From NCBI GenBank assembly GCA_030040175.1, contig JASHUF010000248.1, positions 1 to 6,625 on the forward strand: a DNA stretch of 6,625 nucleotides. Direction: 5' to 3'. The position numbers and the translations under genes are program-made. Numbering within the stretch: the first letter of the stretch is position 1; each line of letters opens with the position of its first letter. Shown here in pieces: positions 1 through 5,769 of this stretch. The notes below the pieces were generated by a model that saw only the letters and a list, made by a program, of their open reading frames with translations, was not told where the DNA came from and made no database searches. Source of the DNA: Acidobacteriaceae bacterium (lineage in GTDB: Bacteria; Acidobacteriota; Terriglobia; Terriglobales; Acidobacteriaceae).

Positions 1-1024
1 TCGCTTCCGGCAGGTCGATGGCATTGCGCAGATAGAGATTGTCGCGCCGCCACGCGGGAATGTGCTCGTCGAGCAACTGCTGCATGGGCTCCGCAATCCA
101 CGTGGGCGCGTGCACGCCGTTGGTGATGGTGCCGATGGTGAACTCGGGAAACATCTGCCGCGAGACTTTGCCGTGCTGCATGGCCACGCCGTTGGCGTAG
201 CGCGAAAAGCGCAGCGCCAGCAGGGTCATGTTCAGAAGGCCGTCGCGGAAGCAGCCCTGCTGTTGCAGCCGCGCCGTGCGGTCGCCGCCCAGGATGCGGA
301 TGGCCTGCTCGGTGGAGAAGCGGTCGTGCCCGGCGGGCACCGGCGTGTGCGTGGTGAAGACGCACTTGCGCCGCACCTGCTCGATGTCGGCTTCGGTGGC
401 CGCGCCCAGCGGTCCTCCGCCCAGTTGCGCCTCGAGCAGAGCCAGCGTGAGCAGCGCCGCGTGGCCCTCGTTCATGTGGTAAACGTTGACCTGCAGGCCC
501 AGCGCATTGGCCATGCGCACGCCGCCCATGCCCAGCACGATCTCCTGCTGCAGCCGGTAATTTTCATCGCCGCCGTAGAGATGGTCGGTGAGCCCGCGGT
601 CCCACCCGGAGTTGCCGTCGAGATCGGTGTCCAGCAGATAGATGGGCAGGACATGGCCGAAACGCCCGGCCAGATCGTAGCGCCACGCGCGCACCGTCAC
701 CACGCGGTCTTCCACCAGCACCGTCACCCGCGCCGGCTCCTCGGTGCAGAAGTCCGCCGGATTCCACGCCTGCACCTCTTCGGTCTGCGTGCCGGCCGCG
801 TCCAGGTGCTGCTGGAAATATCCTTTGCGGTGCAACAATGTAAACGCCGCCAGCGGCACGCCGAGATCGGCGGCCGAGCGCAGCGTGTCACCGGCCAGCA
901 CGCCCAGGCCGCCCGAATAGGTGGGCATGCCCGGCTGAATGGCGATTTCCATGGAGAAGTAAGCGACGTGGCCCGCTGAAGGAAAAATATCGTAAGAAAA
1001 CGGCTTCACCGAGTTTGGTTGCAT
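1..1024 (-). CDS. glgP: Alpha-glucan (glycogen) phosphorylase, N-terminal part, runs off the left edge
   Basis: This cytoplasmic enzyme uses phosphate to release glucose-1-phosphate from the ends of alpha-1,4-glucans such as glycogen. The reverse-strand frame is open for 341 codons from an ATG at 1024-1022 to the window edge. Visible family motifs are YFSMEIA (residues 22-28), YSGGLGVLAGD (36-46), an LYGGDENYRLQQE block, HMNEGHAA with the conserved NEGH at 185-188, and FTTHTPVPAGHDRF starting at 223. The PLP-binding lysine lies in the missing C-terminal half. The family core starts about 20 residues in, with no long N-terminal extension, which fits the shorter bacterial alpha-glucan phosphorylases rather than the roughly 800-residue E. 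coli type. A GGAG at 1038-1035 sits 10 bases before the ATG and supports this start. galK lies 370 bases upstream on the same strand. The family call is firm; the exact glucan substrate is inferred. Confidence 0.93.
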   Translation of the reverse strand, partial: MQPNSVKPFSYDIFPSAGHVAYFSMEIAIQPGMPTYSGGLGVLAGDTLRSAADLGVPLAAFTLLHRKGYFQQHLDAAGTQTEEVQAWNPADFCTEEPARVTVLVEDRVVTVRAWRYDLAGRFGHVLPIYLLDTDLDGNSGWDRGLTDHLYGGDENYRLQQEIVLGMGGVRMANALGLQVNVYHMNEGHAALLTLALLEAQLGGGPLGAATEADIEQVRRKCVFTTHTPVPAGHDRFSTEQAIRILGGDRTARLQQQGCFRDGLLNMTLLALRFSRYANGVAMQHGKVSRQMFPEFTIGTITNGVHAPTWIAEPMQQLLDEHIPAWRRDNLYLRNAIDLPEA

Positions 1025-1394
1025 GCGTATGGTTCTCCGTCGCGCTTCCGCCCGGTTCCGGGATTTGCTTGAGCAACGTTCATCCCGGCGCTGCTGCGGG
1101 CATCCGTCCGGCCTTTCCCTTCCCAGCCCCAATCACCGGATGCCAACACGCGGCCCTCAGCATCTCGCGGAAGAAACATCCCCAAGTTTAGCAAGGAACC
1201 GGTCCAGCGGCCTTCCTTGTTTCGTCCCACAGGGGTGTTACTCATGGCGAATGTGGGAACGCGCGGGTACCCTCGCAGAGAGCGGGAAAACCGCGCCTGC
1301 TTCATCGATTGAGATGCGTCCGGAATCAAGGGCTCCCCGGGCCTGGAATGTGCCGCGTTATCAACAGAGGACAACCATCCTTGGTCGCGCCGGC
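1025..1394. other. Gene-free stretch between galK and the phosphorylase gene
   Basis: No credible gene is seen here. The open frames crossing it overlap galK or the phosphorylase in other frames and match no family I know. It holds the GGAG ribosome-binding site of the phosphorylase (1035-1038), a small CCCGG-tt-CCGGG inverted repeat (1051-1062) and a possible promoter near 1185-1193. I see no convincing hairpin-plus-T-run terminator behind galK. Confidence 0.6.
1185..1193 (-). promoter_or_regulatory. Possible extended -10 promoter for the phosphorylase gene
   Basis: On the minus strand this reads TGCTAAACT, a TGN extension plus a hexamer near TATAAT. It lies about 160 bases upstream of the phosphorylase start. 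No good -35 hexamer stands about 17 bases upstream, so this is a weak, inferred call. Confidence 0.22.
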
Positions 1395-2549
1395 TCAGGC
1401 AACCCGGTGCGCGCCGCCAGAAGCGTGACAGATGTGGATCTCGGGAACAATGCCCATGCGCGCCGTGTACCGTTCGCCCAGCTTCTGGGCAAACGTCTCC
1501 GCTTCCGTTTGCTCCACCAGGTTGACGGTGCAGCCTCCGAATCCCCCGCCCGTAAGCCGCGCGCCGATCAGGCCGGGCAAATCGGCGGCCAGCTCCACCA
1601 TGGCGTCGGCCTCCACGCAGCTGGCTTCGAAATCGCGGCTGTAGCTCCAGTGCGCCTCCGCCATCAATCGTCCCAATTCTTCGAGATCGCCGCGCAGCAA
1701 AGCGTCGGCTGCCGCCACGGTGCGCAAATTCTCGCTGACGATGTGCCGCGCGCGCATAAGAGACTTGGGTTCCATCTCGTGTCCCCATCGTTCCAGATCT
1801 GCGAGCGTGGCGTCGCGCAGGAACTTCACCTCCGGCCTGTGGCGCGCAATCACGGCGCACGCGGCTTCGGCCTCGCGCCTGCGCGTGGGATAATCGCCGC
1901 CGGCCACGGAGTGCTTCACCATGGTGTTGGCGATGACCAGCGCCACCTCATCGGGAATCGGCGCCAGCTTCGAGCTCAAATCCCGGCAGTCCAGCAGGAG
2001 CGCGTGGTTCTCCTGGCCGTGGATGGAGATGAACTGGTCCATGATGCCACTGCTTGCGCCCACAAACTGGTTCTCTGCCCGCTGGCAAAGTCTCGCCAGC
2101 ACCGGTCCCGGGTAAGAGGTGCCGATCAGCGACTCAACGGCCAGGGCCGTGGCCACTTCGACCGCCGCCGAGCTCGACAGCCCGGAGCCGAGCGGCACAT
2201 CGCCCCATAGGCTCAGGCTGAAGCCGGGAATCCTGTGGCCCTCGCCGGCAAGCACGTGAGCCACGCCCATGGGATAGTCGCTCCAGTGGCCGCTTGGTTT
2301 CACCGGCAGCGCAGCTGCATCGAAGCTCCGCTCCTCGCGGTAGTTCTCGGAGTAGATCGCGATCTTGCCGCTCGTATTGGGCGAGATGCCGGCGAGCGTG
2401 GCGAAGTTGATGGCCGCAGGCATCACGAATCCCTCGGCATAGTCGGTATGCTCACCGATGAGGTTCACGCGCCCCGGCGCAGCAAAAACAGCCGGTTCGG
2501 CATGGAAGCGCTCCAGGTGCAGGGTACGAAGCTCTGCCGGATCATGCAT
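1395..2549 (-). CDS. galK: Galactokinase
   Basis: Galactokinase phosphorylates alpha-D-galactose with ATP to galactose-1-phosphate, the first committed Leloir step, in the cytoplasm. The 384-residue product matches the usual length (E. coli about 382). It shows the galactokinase signature GRVNLIGEHTDY (residues 26-37), the GHMP kinase phosphate-binding motif PLGSGLSSSAA (from 119), the region GIMDQF with the probable catalytic Asp at 171, and the C-terminal GHMP motif TGGGFGG (333-339). All key motifs look intact. I chose the ATG at 2549 because the in-frame TTG four codons upstream (2561) directly abuts its only GGAG and so lacks a usable spacer; that same GGAG and a GAAGAG run suit the ATG better. 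No galT or galE is visible nearby. A LacI-type operator-like site lies about 45 bases upstream. Confidence 0.96.
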   Translation of the reverse strand: MHDPAELRTLHLERFHAEPAVFAAPGRVNLIGEHTDYAEGFVMPAAINFATLAGISPNTSGKIAIYSENYREERSFDAAALPVKPSGHWSDYPMGVAHVLAGEGHRIPGFSLSLWGDVPLGSGLSSSAAVEVATALAVESLIGTSYPGPVLARLCQRAENQFVGASSGIMDQFISIHGQENHALLLDCRDLSSKLAPIPDEVALVIANTMVKHSVAGGDYPTRRREAEAACAVIARHRPEVKFLRDATLADLERWGHEMEPKSLMRARHIVSENLRTVAAADALLRGDLEELGRLMAEAHWSYSRDFEASCVEADAMVELAADLPGLIGARLTGGGFGGCTVNLVEQTEAETFAQKLGERYTARMGIVPEIHICHASGGAHRVA

Positions 2550-2592
2550 TTCTCTTCTCAACTCCGCTCACGCGCGTTCCCCGCCTGGCTAT

Positions 2593-2604
2593 GAGAACGT
2601 TTTC
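2593..2604. promoter_or_regulatory. LacI/GalR-type operator-like site upstream of galK
   Basis: GAGAACGTTTTC is an imperfect palindrome with five of six positions paired around a central CG, the shape of many LacI/GalR-family operators. It sits 44-55 bases upstream of the galK start, where a promoter would be. No regulator gene is visible in the window. The match is by general form only. Confidence 0.3.
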
Positions 2605-2693
2605 TTTTGTGCCTAAATTCAACCACGATGACCCACCCGCTTCGCCTGTTCCGCGTCAACGAGCCCTGGGGTGAGCCTCTCACTTGCCCGCGC

Positions 2694-4121
2694 TCAACCT
2701 TCGAGCACTTCGTCAGCGGCCGCAGATAACCGGCCCCAGATCGGGTCCAGCCACGCTTCGTGCTCCGGTTTCATCAGCACCGAGCGCAGGCAGGTCGCAA
2801 GCCGGCTGTCGTTTTCCGCTTCGGCCGATGGCGCAAACCAGGCGTGCGGCAATTGTACAAGAGCCAGATGCAAGTCCCTTTCGGCGCAGCGGTCAAAGAC
2901 CTCCTGTGCCCATACTGAAGCATTGCGAAGGTCTGCTGCGCGCAAGGCCCACACCACAATGTCCAGCTCCGGCGGGTGCGCCGCAGCCTGCCCTGAGTCT
3001 GCCGAAGGGGCCTGGCCGGGTAGGCCGTCTAAAGTCGGAGCCAGCGCGACGAACCTCCTGTCTGCGCGCAGCCGCCGGTCCAACTCCTTGGCCGCTCTTC
3101 GGCTGCTGGCCAGGCCGCGTGCAAACTCGCCGCCGGGCTTAAGCGGCAGGAGCTGCTGCGTGGCCCAGAGCGCCACGGCCGCCGCCCCGGCGCGCGAGCA
3201 CTCCAGGCTGATTTCACCCAGGTGTAATTCTTTTGAAGTGAAGTACGTGAAAGGCGAGTCGTGCTTGTAGAACCGGTTCAGCGCCGCATCGCGAAAGAGA
3301 ATGCAGCCGCATCCGTAAGGCTGCAGCCCGTGCTTGTGCGGATCGATCACGATCGAATCGGCCTGGCTGACGGCTGCGTAGGCCTTTCGCGCCGGTTCGT
3401 CCAACTCCTCTGGAATCAATCCGAAGTAGCCGCCGTAGGCCCCATCCACATGCACCCGGAACCCATAGCGCGCGCGCAGGCTCAGGATTTGGTGGAGCGG
3501 ATCGACCGCGCCGACGCCCGTGGTCCCCAGCGTCGCCACTACCGTGCCCACGTCCCCTTTGCGCAGCTCGGATTCGAGGACGTCCAGGCGCATGCGGCCG
3601 CAGCGGTCCGCGGCCATGCTCGCGTAAGGCAGGCGCAGCACACCGGAGATGCGCCAGTGCGTGTAATGCGCTTGCTCCGAGCCCACAATTCGTTTCCCGG
3701 GCGCAAGCTGTCCGGCCATCCAAAGGGCTTCCAGATTGGCGATGGTGCCGCTCGAGGTCAGGTGGCCGAGGTACCCGCCGTTCTCTCTCGTCCAGCCGAA
3801 CATCGCGGCGATCGCCGCGACCGCTTCCACCTCCATCGCCGAGCTGGCCCGCCCGCCGTCCAGGGCATGGTTGTTGGGGTTGATTTTCATCGCCAGCGCA
3901 TAGGCCGCCCGCGCCACCGGATGTGGAGGTTTAAGCATTTGCCCGGCATAGAGCGGATGAAAATAGGGGAAATTGTCGCCCAAGCGATGGGCCGCCAGCT
4001 CCAAAACCCGCGCCATCGCCTCTTCGTCCAGGGTTTTCCGGAATTCGGGCAATCGGGCAAACTCGGCTTCGAGGGTTTCCTCGGCGCGCCGCAGCATTCC
4101 AACTGCTGGATCGCTGGCCAT
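2694..4121 (-). CDS. Group II PLP-dependent amino-acid decarboxylase
   Basis: This is a fold-type I pyridoxal-phosphate enzyme of the group that includes aromatic amino-acid, tyrosine, glutamate and diaminobutyrate decarboxylases; it likely removes CO2 from an amino acid to give an amine. The 475-residue product has the expected length. Motifs in order: a substrate-side block NPNNHALDGG (residues 81-90), the phosphate-binding loop TSSGTIAN (122-129), a cofactor-stacking His in QAHYTHW (His152), HVDGAYGG with the PLP-nitrogen Asp at 226, and DPHKHG with the Schiff-base Lys at 263. The substrate cannot be read from the sequence. The ATG at 4121 follows a weak GAG-type site; an in-frame GTG at 4133 is an alternative adding four residues. 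A REP-like palindrome is embedded in frame around residues 371-378, within an extra loop before PPELDIVVW. galK follows 144 bases downstream; the cold-shock gene diverges upstream. Confidence 0.9.
   Translation of the reverse strand: MASDPAVGMLRRAEETLEAEFARLPEFRKTLDEEAMARVLELAAHRLGDNFPYFHPLYAGQMLKPPHPVARAAYALAMKINPNNHALDGGRASSAMEVEAVAAIAAMFGWTRENGGYLGHLTSSGTIANLEALWMAGQLAPGKRIVGSEQAHYTHWRISGVLRLPYASMAADRCGRMRLDVLESELRKGDVGTVVATLGTTGVGAVDPLHQILSLRARYGFRVHVDGAYGGYFGLIPEELDEPARKAYAAVSQADSIVIDPHKHGLQPYGCGCILFRDAALNRFYKHDSPFTYFTSKELHLGEISLECSRAGAAAVALWATQQLLPLKPGGEFARGLASSRRAAKELDRRLRADRRFVALAPTLDGLPGQAPSADSGQAAAHPPELDIVVWALRAADLRNASVWAQEVFDRCAERDLHLALVQLPHAWFAPSAEAENDSRLATCLRSVLMKPEHEAWLDPIWGRLSAAADEVLEG
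2990..3011. repeat. REP-like palindromic repeat inside the decarboxylase gene
   Basis: The core CCCTGAGTCTGCCGAAGGG (2991-3009) differs at two bases from CCCTGAGCCTGTCGAAGGG, a short imperfect palindrome that I recall as dispersed in many environmental bacterial genomes and often mistranslated as peptides like ALSLSKG. The plus-strand reading of this stretch is ALSLPKG, the typical sign. Here it reads in frame as APSADSGQ in the minus-strand protein. No other copy was found in the window. Confidence 0.6.
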
Positions 4122-4185
4122 ACCGGCTCTCACACTAACACAACCCCAAAGTCCAAGATAACTCTTTATAAATAAGGGATATTGG

Positions 4186-4199
4186 CAGCGGCGCCGCTG
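4186..4199. repeat. Perfect 14-bp palindrome in the divergent intergenic region
   Basis: CAGCGGCGCCGCTG is fully self-complementary. It lies between the divergent decarboxylase (start 4121) and the cold-shock promoter region (4237-4255). It may be a protein-binding site for either gene, or chance GC-rich symmetry. No T-run follows it on either strand, so a terminator is unlikely. Confidence 0.45.
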
Positions 4200-4236
4200 A
4201 CCGGACGGCGGGCCAAAAAGAATTAAGTACCGTATT

Positions 4237-4255
4237 TTGACAGCGATGGTATACT
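4237..4255 (+). promoter_or_regulatory. Probable promoter of the cold-shock gene (extended -10)
   Basis: TGGTATACT at 4247-4255 is a strong extended -10 element (TGN plus TATACT), predicting a start near 4262 and a leader of about 110 bases before the cold-shock ATG. Long leaders are common for cold-shock genes. A perfect TTGACA stands at 4237-4242 but only 7 bases from the -10, too close to act as a normal -35 for it, and no -10 lies 17 bases beyond it. The leader holds a 5-bp hairpin, GGGCG (4279-4283) with CGCCC (4296-4300). Confidence 0.45.
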
Positions 4256-4371
4256 GATGCCAGCGTTAGAAACGAACCGGGCGTGTGCAGTAGCTCGCCC
4301 AACCAAGCAAGATTCTGCCAGTGGTCGCTCCGATTCATCCAGCGCAATTCAATTCAGGAAATTCAAGAAAA

Positions 4372-4572
4372 ATGGAACAAGGTACCGTGAAGTGGTTCAA
4401 TGATGCGAAGGGCTTCGGCTTTATTTCGCGTCAGAACGGCGAGGATGTCTTCGTGCATTACTCTGCAATCAACTCGAGTGGTTTCAAGAGTTTGCAGGAA
4501 GGCCAAACCGTGCAGTTCAACGTCGTAAAAGGCCCCAAGGGCTGGCAGGCGGCGGACGTTCAGCCCCTCTAA
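4372..4572 (+). CDS. Cold-shock domain protein (CspA family)
   Basis: A 66-residue cytoplasmic single-stranded nucleic-acid-binding protein, a single OB-fold cold-shock domain. Proteins of this family melt RNA structure or bind RNA during cold or general growth. It begins [21 protein letters not shown]1 is KGFGFI (residues 13-18) and RNP2 is VFVHY (26-30), and the aromatic residues Trp8, Phe15, Phe17, Phe27 and His29 of the binding face are present. Length is typical (65-70). The frame is open upstream to 4321, but homology begins at the ATG at 4372, which has AGGAA at 4356-4360, 11 bases ahead. It has its own probable promoter and a strong terminator 40 bases downstream, so it is probably a single-gene unit. 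Which csp paralogue it is cannot be told. Confidence 0.96.
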   Translation: MEQGTVKWFNDAKGFGFISRQNGEDVFVHYSAINSSGFKSLQEGQTVQFNVVKGPKGWQAADVQPL

Positions 4573-4611
4573 GCCCGTGAGGCCGGATCCCGGCAGAATC
4601 GAGCACACAAA

Positions 4612-4654
4612 CACAAAGGGGCTGGGAGGGTTCCCGGCCCTTTGTGCATTTGCT
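4612..4654 (+). terminator. Strong stem-loop terminator after the cold-shock gene
   Basis: CACAAAGGG (4612-4620) pairs perfectly with CCCTTTGTG (4638-4646). The stem continues inward through C4622-G4637, a T4623-G4636 wobble and GGGA/TCCC around a four-base loop, with one bulged G (4621), for 15 pairs in all. The wobble is a G-U pair only in plus-strand RNA, which fits the gene direction. The following tract, ATTTGCTT, is only moderately T-rich. Confidence 0.8.
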
Positions 4655-4880
4655 TCGCGGCGCCGGCTCCGGCACAGATTTTGACCTTGGTTTTGTTTCG
4701 GGTTCGAGCTTTCTTTCGCCCATCAAAGGTCGCAATTCGCTGCTCTTGCGAGGCGCGCCATTCCGCGGCCGCAACGGTCTGCGGTTTCCTGCGCTCGGGC
4801 AGAGACGGCCGCTCTTGCGCTGTGTTTGCAGATGAGTCCGCGGAGTGGAAAACTTCCCCGCCCGTTTCGTGCGGACTGCG

Positions 4881-4935
4881 CAAAAAGCAATGCCGGCAGC
4901 GATGACCTCAGTGGGTGTAGTCGCTGGCCGGCATT
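4881..4935 (-). terminator. Terminator-like long hairpin, T-run on the minus strand
   Basis: AATGCCGG (4889-4896), C4897 and AGCGA (4898-4902) pair with TCGCT (4921-4925), G4926 and CCGGCATT (4928-4935): 14 pairs with a single bulged G4927 and an 18-base loop. Read on the minus strand the hairpin is followed by GCTTTTTG, the layout of an intrinsic terminator. It could end a leftward transcript from the small gene at 5158-5427, or a non-coding RNA. It could also be an RNA domain read on the plus strand. Confidence 0.5.
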
Positions 4936-4993
4936 TGAGTGTTCGCTTCGCCAGGGTCCGTCCTCGTGCGGTGAAGCTCCGGGCCGAACCTCA
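4936..4993 (+). other. Long stem-loop, possible part of a structured RNA
   Basis: TGAG (4936-4939) pairs with CTCA (4990-4993), GTTCG (4941-4945) with CGAAC (4985-4989), and CTTCGCC (4946-4952) with GGTGAAG (4970-4976): 16 pairs with a bulged T4940, an 8-base bulge CTCCGGGC and a 17-base loop. One pair (G4950-T4972) is a G-U wobble in plus-strand RNA and would be a mismatch on the minus strand, hinting at plus-strand transcription. It directly abuts the hairpin ending at 4935. It matches no RNA family that I can recognise. Confidence 0.35.
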
Positions 4994-5013
4994 GATTCAA
5001 CCTCTATGGTTTC

Positions 5014-5033
5014 CCACCTAGCAATCCACCTAG
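5014..5033. repeat. Short direct repeat CCACCTAG, two copies
   Basis: CCACCTAG occurs at 5014-5021 and 5026-5033, a period of 12 bases. Function unknown; it could be chance. Confidence 0.3.
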
Positions 5034-5053
5034 ACCCTTGTCTCTTTTCTTAT

Positions 5054-5068
5054 CGGCTTTATGAGCCG
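5054..5068. other. Small hairpin CGGCT/AGCCG
   Basis: CGGCT (5054-5058) and AGCCG (5064-5068) enclose a five-base loop. No T-run follows on either strand. It belongs to the hairpin cluster of this gap. Confidence 0.3.
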
Positions 5069-5119
5069 GCTTAACCAACTGCTGCGCCTGGCCGATTCGA
5101 ATTCGAGATCTTTCTATGT

Positions 5120-5136
5120 CCCCCGCTTTCCGGGGG
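5120..5136 (-). terminator. GC-rich hairpin just after the small Cys-protein gene
   Basis: CCCCCG (5120-5125) and CGGGGG (5131-5136) form a stable 6-bp stem with a five-base loop, 22 bases past the stop codon of the leftward gene at 5158. The position suits a terminator, but no T-run follows on the minus strand, so it may instead be a pause or transcript-end-stabilising structure. Confidence 0.35.
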
Positions 5137-5157
5137 CCCAAACCCTTCAGAGGCGCC

Positions 5158-5427
5158 TTACAGCTCCCATGTCGGCGCTCTTCCCGATACCCCTGCACCC
5201 ACCAGATCGTCGGCGCCGTTGGTTTGCGGCGCCAGAAACCCGCCCGACGGATGGGCCTCCGGTCCGGGAGCCGTGCGATGTTGCCGCCGCAGCGTCTCCT
5301 GGATTTCGTGCAGCATTTCCATCCGTTCGGAGTGAGACTGCCGTTCCCAAAACATCAAAAAACCCTGACCGCAAACACAGCAGTGAAACTCGGCATTCCC
5401 GTTCGTCTTTCTACACAACACCTGCAT
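5158..5427 (-). CDS. Small Cys/His-containing conserved hypothetical protein
   Basis: An 89-residue predicted cytoplasmic protein with no signal peptide or membrane segment. Its N-terminal third has FHCCVCGQGF (residues 14-23), with Cys16, Cys17 and Cys19 near His15 and His32, suggesting a small metal-binding site; only one CxxC-like pair is present, so a full zinc ribbon is not shown. Residues 27-50 look like a charged amphipathic helix (ERMEMLHEIQETLRR), and the tail is Gly/Pro/Ala-rich. The ATG at 5427 is supported by GAGGG at 5438-5434, six bases upstream, the best ribosome-binding site in the window. I vaguely recall similar short proteins in Acidobacteriota but cannot name a family. It stands alone, convergent with the cold-shock gene and divergent from thrS. 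Function unknown. Confidence 0.68.
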   Translation of the reverse strand: MQVLCRKTNGNAEFHCCVCGQGFLMFWERQSHSERMEMLHEIQETLRRQHRTAPGPEAHPSGGFLAPQTNGADDLVGAGVSGRAPTWEL

Positions 5428-5495
5428 GTTTTACCCTCGAGCCTTTCTCCCCAAAAACACCCCAGTACCTTTGGCTATAGACCCGATTTAGATAT

Positions 5496-5507
5496 AACCG
5501 GCCGGTT
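5496..5507. repeat. Perfect 12-bp palindrome upstream of the small Cys-protein gene
   Basis: AACCGGCCGGTT is perfectly self-complementary and lies 69-80 bases upstream of the leftward start at 5427. AT-rich sequence flanks it on both sides (TATATCTAAAT on the minus strand after it), so it could overlap a promoter and act as an operator. CTTTTT follows it on the plus strand, but a 4-bp stem is too weak for a terminator. Confidence 0.35.
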
Positions 5508-5582
5508 CTTTTTAACTATGCTTCTGAATGTAGCCGCCGACGAACCAACCTTGCCATTCCCCATCCGGAGCCGCATGCGTTC

Positions 5583-5600
5583 TTTAGGACTAGCCCTAAA
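5583..5600. repeat. Inverted repeat TTTAGG-N6-CCTAAA
   Basis: TTTAGG (5583-5588) and CCTAAA (5595-5600) are exact reverse complements with a six-base spacer. The form suits a dimeric regulator site in a divergent promoter region. The target and regulator are unknown. Confidence 0.3.
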
Positions 5601-5690
5601 TCCCCTATCGGGTCACCGGATTTGTTACTTCTGATTGTCCGCAAGCAACGCACTGCAACTGTCCCGGTGCAGGTCACTACCCGCGATGCT

Positions 5691-5708
5691 TGGATTCTCG
5701 AGAATCCA
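5691..5708. promoter_or_regulatory. Perfect 18-bp palindrome upstream of thrS
   Basis: TGGATTCTCGAGAATCCA is fully symmetric over 18 bases, 154 bases before the thrS start. As DNA it is a good candidate operator; as RNA it would form a 7-bp hairpin with a TCGA loop. No T-run follows. I know no regulator with this exact site. Confidence 0.4.
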
Positions 5709-5769
5709 TAGACTGCCGCGCTTTTCGATTCGGCTCTCCCTGCGTTGAAACCCGCATGACCGCGCATGA

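Larger units (their letters stand above)
4655..5157. other. Gene-free, hairpin-rich stretch between the cold-shock gene and the small Cys protein
   Basis: About 500 bases without a convincing gene. Several open frames of 60-104 codons exist on both strands, but they show no domain, have poor starts and in part run through the cold-shock terminator, so I left them out. The right part holds four stem-loops and an 8-base direct repeat, listed separately. The left part (4655-4880) shows nothing I can name. Confidence 0.55.

Noticed and set aside
62..979. 305-codon plus-strand open frame over the phosphorylase gene
   Set aside because: It lies opposite a clear glycogen phosphorylase frame in GC-rich DNA and shows no domain of its own.
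1023..2210. 395-codon plus-strand open frame over galK and the upstream gap
   Set aside because: Antisense shadow of galactokinase; the minus-strand protein has all GHMP kinase motifs, while this one has no recognisable motif.
2628..2729. Short plus-strand frame starting MTHPLRLFRVNEPW downstream of galK's upstream site
   Set aside because: Only 33 codons, no ribosome-binding site, and its second half is opposite the decarboxylase C-terminus.
3261..4175. 304-codon plus-strand open frame opposite the decarboxylase
   Set aside because: Antisense shadow; composition rich in Arg, His and Gln and no family features.
4829..4870. Hammerhead-ribozyme-like pieces: CAGATGAGTCC on the plus strand and CGAAAC on the minus strand
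   Set aside because: The conserved CUGAUGA is altered to CAGAUGA, the required GAAA does not follow the short stem correctly on the same strand, and CGAAAC is on the opposite strand, so no ribozyme core can form.
4569..4883. 104-codon minus-strand open frame with a basic stretch
   Set aside because: It runs through the cold-shock terminator, has no ribosome-binding site and no recognisable domain.
5050..5110. tRNA-like text on the minus strand (CAGTTGGTTAAGCCGGCTCATAA and a TTCGAATC)
   Set aside because: The TTCGAATC lies 5' of the D-arm-like part rather than 3', the anticodon stem does not pair properly and there is no acceptor stem, so it is not a tRNA gene or an obvious tRNA fragment.
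5516..5767. 83-codon minus-strand open frame upstream of the small Cys-protein gene
   Set aside because: It covers several palindromes of the divergent region, has no credible ribosome-binding site and no recognisable protein features.
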